Shown: one piece after another, positions 56,934 to 64,000 of the stretch
How the letters are laid out: every line of letters begins with the position of its first letter
Numbering within the stretch: the first letter of the stretch is position 1
NCBI GenBank assembly: GCA_039602395.1
Contig: JBCNJP010000006.1
Span: 43,673,279-43,737,278, forward strand
Direction: 5' to 3'
DNA length: 64,000 bases
DNA from: Deinandra increscens subsp. villosa
Taxonomy: Eukaryota; Streptophyta; Magnoliopsida; Asterales; Asteraceae
Translations under genes and position numbers: made by a program
Notes under the pieces: model-generated
Databases searched by the model: none
The model's input: the letters and a program-made list of their open reading frames with translations, nothing else
What the model was told of the DNA's origin: nothing

Positions 56934-56938
56934 ATAAT

Positions 56939-57392
56939 TATACTAATGTGTATATTATTATTATATTCTATGTACATATCTTTATGGTGGTCTTGATAAC
57001 TTTCACCAAAAAGACTATTAAAGAAGGTTGGATGATATCCTCCAAGGATATTCGTGGATAGAAAAGTCCAAGCCTGCTCACAAATTACTGGAGAGATTTG
57101 ATTGGAAGTTGATGATGTGTTTATTAGCATTTAGTTAAACAATAAAACAAGATTTAATTAAATAATAAAACAGGAAATTTCATGTTTACATTGTTTTTTG
57201 TTGCATTTAGATTATATTGAAGCATTTAGTAAAGTATGGAAGAAGCTTATAAGCATATTCTTTCTATATGGAATAATTAAGAATTTGTATTTATGAGTTC
57301 AAACATGAAGACCTAACAAATTGCACATTTGCCTCTTATTTATTTTTGTTATAGAGATTACATATGTCCATTGTTGGATTGTTGACTAATTA
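56939..57392. other. Unassigned AT-rich sequence
   Basis: No recognisable gene, repeat boundary or RNA. Confidence 0.4.
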
Positions 57393-57756
57393 CTAGTGTG
57401 CAGGGCCGTGCGATGCACAGCCGGTGGGGGGGGGGGGGGGAACTTTGACCGACCCTAACATGGTCATTATGTGAAATTGTTTTTAGCACGCCGGTGATTG
57501 CGAATAAACATAACAGTACAGGTAAAGAATCTGAGATTAAGGACATGCAAAAGTAATGTGTTTAAAACAAATCAACCTACCATTGCTAAATGACATATGT
57601 AATATCAAGTGTATAAAAGAGTCATCAAGTTAGGTGTAATGCGCCATAATTAGAGACAACAAACAATTATAAAGTAAGATAGATTCATTTAATATCAGTA
57701 GTCTCAAAGTTTGATGGGTTGTTTAAGCACCAAATAAAATAAAACTAAAATAACGG

Positions 57757-58050
57757 TTACATGTCCGGGCTGAAACTGGGGTCCATCCGGTTGTCAATAT
57801 CACGTGCTGCTGCCTCGGCATCCCTGCGTATGGTCCGTAGATTCCGTAACAGTGCCTGTTTGGTACGAATCGCATCATTCAGCATTGAGGCAGCATCATA
57901 CCAGAAGGGAGAGGGATCAAGGCTAAGAACCGCGTCCAGTGCTTGTCTGTTTTCTGCCTGTAGCCTTTCTACCACCATTATCACGGCTGATAGTTCAACG
58001 TTTGTCTCATTGTGGCTGGTGATAAAGAAGTTACGGACATAGTCTTCCAT
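57757..58050 (-). pseudogene. Unidentified exon-like ORF
   Basis: 97 codons from ATG 58050 (MEDYVRNFFITSH), preceded by an acceptor-like AATTAG. It is rich in alanine, arginine and acidic residues (ALLRNLRTIRRDAEAAARDI), so probably helical. Base composition is clearly higher in GC than its surroundings, which supports former coding function. It ends MDPSFSPDM. Not recognised. Confidence 0.35.
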
Positions 58051-59894
58051 TTCCTAATTATAAACAACATGCGTAAAATAATAAAACAGCATTACAAAGC
58101 ATAGATACAGGCGTAGACGTGTAGGTAGAGGTTGTGACTTATGAGTAGTTAACGTGTTTTTATTTCTGTTATTAACTTTTTTTCAGTCAGCCATATCTTT
58201 TTATTGTTGTTGTCATGCTCGTGCCATTGGAATTGTTAACATAAAAGTGACTCATGAAGTAGGGTTTAAAATTGTTTTGGAGCAACTAACACTCAATTGT
58301 TTTCCTCGTAATAATATAATCCTATTTAACATGTTGTAGAGAAACAACACTTTGCATTCAAAGTAGATGTAACAAAACACAAATATTTGTTAACGGACAG
58401 TAATTAAAAAAGTAGATAAGATCAATCCTATGCAAATTAGAACTTTATGTATAGGAGGAAGAATAATAAATCAGAAAACATATGTACTGTCTATGATTAC
58501 AGTTTCCTACCTAGATTAATTGGTGTAGTGTTCATTTAAGTTTTAGGAATTTCTTATGGCTACATGCAGCAGATGAACAATGCAATGTAAGGGACAATGA
58601 GTATATAACGGCCTTGATGTTTCAATGTAAGTATTTTATTAAAGGAAACATAAAGGCATATGCTTCAAAAGCTGGGAATTTCATGAATATGTTTTGTAAG
58701 ATTGGGATACCTGACATGCAAAGTTGTGTGCATCCCAAAATAACTTTGATAAAACGAAATACAGAATGTTGGTTTTGTACCTTTTACCGGGGAGATGGAC
58801 GGGCTTCGGTGGTCTCTGTCTCTGTATTACTGTAAGCGTTATCTGCACGAAGAAGACGGACAATGTGACTTATCGTGTTATCTGCACGAAGAAGACGAAC
58901 AATGTAACAATTGTTAACGGAAGGTTTACCTTTCGCTGGCGAGATGGAATTGACGGCTGTTTTTCTGTCGGTTCTGTAGAGAGGAGATAGAAGTGTTGAT
59001 TTAAATGGTCGCCTAGCTAACCGCCTATCGTTTCAGTTGCAACCGCTTGTCCATTCACTTGCCTTGTAACTGTTGTTTGTGTTCCTTATGTATGCTAAGC
59101 AACCGGGCCAAAGCCCATTGTGTGGATGAGTTCGCTGCGTGTAATAATATACAAATGATAAACTAACAATATGACATACACTGTTTAAACCAAATTGTTA
59201 TTAATAAACTGGGTGTATAATCAACTAATCTTTAGGCAACTAACATTTTTGTTTAAAAGCTGTTATTTATTTTGGTTTTAATATTTCTGATGTTTTAATT
59301 CTGTTAACGATGAAGGTGGGAAATTTGCACCATCATGAATTTTTTAATTACAAAGTTGATGGATAGAAATTTGTATTCGTTCATTAATATAATGTTATAT
59401 TATTAGTTTATCCTATCGTTATTTGCTAAAGGCACTGATTAGGTACCATGAAAACTGAGTAACATTTATTGTATATTTTCATTTTTCTATCCTGAGAATT
59501 AGTTTTTATATATCATTAGTGATATCTCTTGACCAATTCTAAGTTCTTGTTTTGAATATTTGAAGGGTTTTGAAAAAGGCTCAGACTAAATACTAATATA
59601 ATATTATTCAATAAGTTCGTGTATATCTTGATTTTTAAGTGTTTTTTTCCGTAAAGCAAATGATTTCATGTATTGATATCCAAAAAAATTATAGGTGGCA
59701 ACTTTTACTTCACTTCATATTTTCATCCCAAGAAAATGAACATTCTTTTAAAAGCATGTATATGAATGTAGTATTAATTTGTACATAAACGAAATAAAGT
59801 AACCACCAGAATGAGTTCAAACAAATAAGTGATTTAGAAGCAACGATCGTATTAGTTTTCATACAAAATAGTTAGTTATAAACAACGTGGAGAT
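58051..59894. other. Unassigned sequence with a short duplication
   Basis: A unit GTTATCTGCACGAAGAAGACG is present twice (about 58839 and 58879). Otherwise AT-rich with no recognised frame. 59887-59894 is the left target copy of the hAT MITE. Confidence 0.4.
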
Positions 59895-60300
59895 CAATGT
59901 TGTAAAACTCGCTCTAGGCGCCCGAGTACTCTCTGAGTAGTCGCTAGGCGGTGGGTTGCCGAGGCGCCTAGGTGATAATCCGCCTAGGAATTGCGTACTC
60001 GGTCAACCTTGGGGTTAGGAAGTCAACATCGGGTATAAGGGGCAAAATACACATTATATTGTGACCTCTTTTATATAAAAAGTTGGTCCCATCACTATGA
60101 ATAAGTTTATTAACATATATCCTTGTTAACTTATTTTTGTCAAAAATATTAGTATTGGAAGACGTATATATTTTCTAGAAATTTATTTTCTTTTTAATTA
60201 CCATGTCCGAGTACTCCCCGAATACTCCTCGCCTAGGCCCGAGTACTCACAACTCCCTAGTCGACCGCCCAGATAGCGCCTAGCGACTTCTGCAACCTTG
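59895..60300. mobile_element. hAT-type MITE
   Basis: The terminal inverted repeats are CAATGTTGTAAAACTCGC at the left and (inverse of the right end) CAAGGTTGCAGAAGTCGC. The perfect 8-bp target duplication GTGGAGAT lies at 59887-59894 and 60301-60308; an 8-bp duplication is diagnostic for hAT. The 406-bp body contains CTAGGCG and CCGAGTACTC units in both orientations and no coding frame. Confidence 0.88.
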
Positions 60301-60391
60301 GTGGAGATATACTGAAATTGTGCAGAAGTAAGATAGGAATAGCTTAAGTTTAAAAAATCAGACCAGTTACATGGAACGAAAGAGACAAAGA

Positions 60392-60829
60392 CTAACAGAC
60401 ATGGAATATGGTAGTGTCATCCGCTTGGTCACGCTCCTCGTCAAGTTGGAAACGCAGAATCTTATGTCTCGGAAGGCCCGTAAGGTGGAAGAATGCGGCC
60501 GAGTCTGCTTTCATCCTTAACCGAGGATGGCTGCCATCTTGACCTGCCCATAGAATCTTCACCAGGAACTCCTTCAGTCCATACTTTAAAGTTGCTTGAT
60601 TGGAAACATGGATGCTGTGGCTCCGGAACAGTGCTTTAGGAATGGACTGCAAGAGTAATTTGTATACCATTAGGTGACTGTCCAGGTTATGGGTTGTCAG
60701 TTGTTTGAAGTAGTGGGGGCTGCCATCAGAGTGAATGTGGGTCGGTATGGACAGGCTGCATTGATGTTCGGGATCCTGGTATAGTGCAGTACCAATGTTT
60801 GTGAACACAGTAACTTCACAGTTGTACAC
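60392..60829 (-). pseudogene. Unidentified exon-like ORF
   Basis: About 145 codons read on the minus strand, with segments YGLKEFLVKILWAGQDG, ADSAAFFHLTGLPRHK and LRFQLDEERDQ. GC-rich relative to its surroundings. I do not recognise a domain with confidence. Confidence 0.35.
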
Positions 60830-61935
60830 ATGGTGTTCATCACTTCCATGCTCCGTGAAAATAAGCCACTTGCCAGGTTCAATTTGGTTCTCAATATAGA
60901 ACAGGGGCCAGCTTCGACCAGTAAAACCTATTGGGACCTGCTGCTGTGTTTATGGATCGTGTTCCAAAAGCACATCAACGACCGCTTTTTGTTTGGCCGC
61001 ATAAAGCTTCACTGTATTTGCCCTTCCTCGGAACCTCCATTGTGGAAACTGTATCGGTAGAACGTATAATTTAACAACATTGAAAATTAGCACCTGATTG
61101 CAAAAGTCATTAGGTAGTAGTTGTCGAATATTATAGTTCTTAGTAAATATTTATCTGGTCAAATAAAAGATGCCATGGGTGTGAAGTAATTAATTCACAT
61201 AATATTACCTATTATGCAAACACTATGATTAATGAAAACCATGTTTAGATCATGAGAACTATGCAAGATAATTAAGCCACAAGTGTAAATTTTTACATGC
61301 CAAGTTACAGATCTGCTATAATTTAATAGATGAATATCATATAGGCATCTGGTTGTGGTATTGTTTCATTGGTGTCATTACATATAGTATATCACCATTA
61401 GTATTATTAAATATAAAGCACCTTCTTGTAACATTGTGTGAAGCTGATGGTGTTCAAGATATGTCATATATGTGTAGGCTTTGAGATTGGCATATAAAGT
61501 AGTTATGTGAATGGAGCGGCAGAATATTAATTTAGAGATCGTTATAGTTCTTAACTAACTAACGTATAGTTTTAAAAAGGAAATAAAATATTTTCATTAT
61601 ATCAAGAACAATAATGGGTAATTAAATCATGGCATATGCAGGTAATCATAATAATAAATTAAAGCTGTGTTTACCTTAAGATCAGTAGTAAAATAAAATT
61701 CTGTAGAGGATGTAAACTGACTAACCTTTTGTTCTTCTGTTTCATCAGCAGGTTCAATTTTTACATGTGATGCGGGCTTATGAAGGTGGGTGACTGAGTA
61801 TTTTTCAACAAACTGTTTAGGTAGGAGCTACAGTGTAGAAGTGAAGTTCTCATATTAGTAATATTAACTTAACTATTAAAAAGATGATATATAATGGTGG
61901 AATATGAGACATTGTATGTATAAATAGTAAAAATG
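60830..61935. other. Unassigned AT-rich sequence between exon-like pieces
   Basis: The first 200 bases are still GC-richer and could extend the coding piece; the rest is intron-like. No RNA gene or repeat is recognised. Confidence 0.35.
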
Positions 61936-62398
61936 TCACCTGTGTATGATATGATTGATCAGTTGCTTCAACGACACACGATTAACAAATTCTTTTCCAT
62001 TTCTTTTTCTTCTTATCTCTAGCCCGTCTTCATTGTACGTAGTAACTTCTATCTTGTCAAGCTTCTTCCATTTTAAGAAAATCTTTTGTATGCCAAGCGT
62101 AGTGAATGCATTTAGAAAAGACAGCCATGTGTCATCTTCAGCTCCCCACATACCATTGCCAACATTAGTGAGGTTCACACTAAATTTGTGCTTCTGGTAG
62201 TCAACAAAACGGACAGACGTGCAGTTTTTGGGCACGTGTTATGTGAATTGCAGGGGGAAAAACCTACATAGAGATTATATTATTATGTGTGTGTTATAAT
62301 GTTTTTTGACCATGGACTTGTTTAAAAGAAAAAGAACTAACCACTCCGTGAGGCCCTTCATTTTCTGGAATAAGGTCAACCAACAGTTTATAAGGCAT
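61936..62398 (-). pseudogene. Two exon-like pieces, tentatively a B3-like DNA-binding domain
   Basis: The first piece, 62398-62342, reads MPYKLLVDLIPENEGPHGV and ends at a donor-like |GTTAGT. The second (about 62260-61936) reads VPKNCTSVRFVDYQKHKFSV, then a W-L-S-F...EVTTYNEDGLEI pattern and a basic KRNGKEF tail. The F-x-V-x-L ... W-x-x-F ... L ... E/V-x-x-Y pattern is reminiscent of plant B3 pseudobarrels, but this is a weak resemblance. A TAA at about 62243 lies in the second piece's frame, so the pair does not join cleanly. Confidence 0.3.
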
Positions 62399-62613
62399 CT
62401 GTATAGAAGCAAAACATTGGTTATGTGGTTGTCATATTGATGTTACTGGAACCAAGTATCATGTCATAAAACTCTGGAAACAAATATATAGTTTATAATG
62501 AATTCAAGTGAGATTAGGTAAGTGTTTTAAATTGAGATAGACATATGTAGTGCCTGAACATGCAACTTGCTAAGAGCTGCATACATTAATTACTAAATTC
62601 TATTAGTATAGAA

Positions 62614-63469
62614 CCTATTAAAAAAAGTTTTTATTCTCTATTTTTTAATGGATTGGGTCACCCAGCCTTGTCCTATGAAGTACATAGTGATGAGACAGTT
62701 TCAAGGCATCAGACCCATGTAGATTACATTTGTAAGCATAACTGGGTTCATAGAATTAGCAACTATAAACAGGGGAAGCCTTGTAAGCATAACATCATAG
62801 CACACGAAAAAAGCCAACAGGAGTATGAACATTTTTTGAAGTCAATGATTTTGATTTGTTTATTATTGAGTTCCTTTATGGATGCTATCTTAATATTGAT
62901 TGCAACAACACAACATGACAGAAATTAAATCATGTAATTCAGACTTTTTTTCGCAAAATGCAACCTATGTAACTATGAATCTGCATGTGTTCAAGACAGG
63001 TTACAATCTAAAGGAGTGGGATTTCCGGTTTTTACAGTATAACATATGAATACCTAATTTTAGACTATTTCTGTTAACATGCAAGGTATTTTACTATGAA
63101 AATCTATGCGTTAACGATAGCATACTGAAACACCCGAGTTACAATTTCCGATAATATCGTTAAAGATAATGCTAACGGAATTTGGTCCCGAAAATTTTTT
63201 ATGAATTAGTGGTGATTTTTATCATTAACACATACAAAAGATATCATTCCAAATTTTTCACCACAACCTTAAAGTATTTGAAAACACCACATGATCTTAA
63301 CACCCTACTATGTTCAAAACGACGACATGCATTTGAAGTTCGTGTTACGACTTCTAAAACAAGATCATTAACAAAACAAGGTCAAGCATTCGGTTCTTGT
63401 TCAACTCCGGGGAATCCAGCTATATCTTGTTTTTACCTGCATTTTTCCATTAACCCGTTAGTGTAATAT
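62614..63469. other. Unassigned sequence
   Basis: Short frames without motifs. The composition from 63170 onward resembles a retrotransposon leader or LTR, but no terminal repeat or PBS could be found. Confidence 0.35.
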
Positions 63470-63519
63470 ACGTTAGGATCGATAATAAGGCGTTAGAATA
63501 CAAGAGAAAGGCCAAAATA

Positions 63520-63690
63520 TCACATTTTGGCCTGAGGCCAGCGTAAGCTACGGTGGCCACCGTAGCTTATGGTGGCTCCTGGTGTCTTACGCTGGCCAAA
63601 ATCTGGCCTACGGTGGGAGTTTTATGCTGAAGCCAGAGTAAGCTACGGTGGCCAGAGTAAGCTACGGTGGCTTCAGCATAATCCTCTCTT
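63520..63690. repeat. Palindromic TAAGCTACGGTGG array
   Basis: Four copies of AAGCTACGGTGG or its inverse plus related TTACGCTGGCC and CCTACGGTGG forms. 63544-63569 is a perfect 26-bp palindrome (arms TAAGCTACGGTGG and CCACCGTAGCTTA). 63623-63680 has perfect 13-bp arms TATGCTGAAGCCA and TGGCTTCAGCATA enclosing two more copies. Confidence 0.8.
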
Positions 63691-64000
63691 TTTGCTACTA
63701 GATTTCCCAAGTTTCATTTGGGGTCTTTTCTTTTCATGATCCCAACCTCCCAAACAACTTGTATACCTATCTTTAAGCAAATTCACCATACATAGATTTA
63801 TGTGGCTCTCACGAGCAAGTTACTTACCGGGTTAGTTTTGTATTTTCGACCCGTTTGACCCGTTGGCTTTACCCAATAGTTTTACTTGCCCATCGTTATC
63901 CCAATGCATTCAACCTGGGCTATCACACACTTTTGCATACACATTCCTACTACTAACTATGAGCATTGTATGGGTTGTGGAAATCTCCAAGTAGTGGTTA
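63691..64000. other. Unassigned sequence at window end
   Basis: No frame or repeat recognised; possibly part of the same element as the palindromic array. Confidence 0.35.

Larger units (their letters stand above)
57393..62613 (-). mobile_element. Possible Helitron carrying gene fragments
   Basis: The minus strand ends with an 8-bp stem hairpin (GGCTGTGC-ATC-GCACGGCC, about 57421-57403), an 11-base spacer and CTAG followed by T (57393/57392), the classical Helitron 3' end. A candidate 5' end, TCTATACTAATAGAATT, begins at 62613, but the base before it is T rather than the expected A, so the left boundary is weak. No Rep or helicase frame is seen. The exon-like pieces at 57757-58050, 60392-60829 and 61936-62398 would be its cargo. 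Confidence 0.35.

Noticed and set aside
57757..62398. An intact multi-exon host gene on the minus strand
   Set aside because: Exon-like pieces do not join in phase, an in-frame stop lies near 62243, a hAT MITE intervenes, and a Helitron end lies downstream.

Overview
The window is plant nuclear DNA, most likely from a eudicot with a repeat-rich genome. The third ORF downstream of pol resembles ones I associate with daisy-family (Asteraceae) copia elements, but that placement is inference. I found no intact host gene, tRNA, rRNA or CRISPR array. Almost everything is transposable elements inserted into one another, and most can be delimited to the base by terminal repeats, primer-binding sites (PBS, TGGTATCAGAGC, complementary to initiator tRNA-Met) and target-site duplications (TSDs).

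Layout. (1) 1-1751: 5' part of a minus-strand copia element, called G here, cut by the window edge. It sits in a decayed Ty3/gypsy gag and leader (H, 1752-2730). (2) 3113-3903 and 3960-4772: two related foldback MITEs in TA microsatellites. (3) 5880-45730: element B, a minus-strand copia-type element (TSD GTTGG, LTRs about 9% diverged). Three elements have split it: element A, a plus-strand Sirevirus-like copia at 7332-28688 (TSD ATATC, 4 LTR differences in 410 bp); a CACTA DNA transposon at 29754-35728 (TSD CAC); and element C, a plus-strand copia-type element at 38122-44634 (TSD CTCAT, LTRs about 7% diverged). Element A is itself split by a young gypsy-type element F at 10078-18934 (TSD TGGGA, 2.85-kb LTRs). 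(4) 45834-52299: a foldback MITE split by the very young element D at 45993-51775 (TSD AAAAG, one LTR difference). (5) 52300-64000: a small MITE, an exon-like fragment resembling ATAD3, another foldback MITE, a possible Helitron carrying gene fragments, a hAT MITE with an 8-bp TSD, and a palindrome-rich CG-containing block.

Biology. Only A has pol (integrase, reverse transcriptase, RNase H), and it is broken by a frameshift in protease and premature stops. B, C and D share another plan: a long gag with UBN2-type capsid region, CCHC knuckle, long coiled coil and second CCHC knuckle, then no pol. LTR divergences from about 9% to under 0.3% imply a long-lived non-autonomous lineage rather than three independent deletions. 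The most interesting signal is non-coding: B, C, D and, in one copy, A carry 3' hairpin modules with a conserved core (TTTCTCTGCGT ... CGACCTGATT) whose flanking arms differ in sequence yet stay complementary. That is what a conserved RNA structure should look like. A second 3' hairpin in B, C and D behaves the same way. Each family also carries its own CG-containing motif array in the untranslated leader and LTR.
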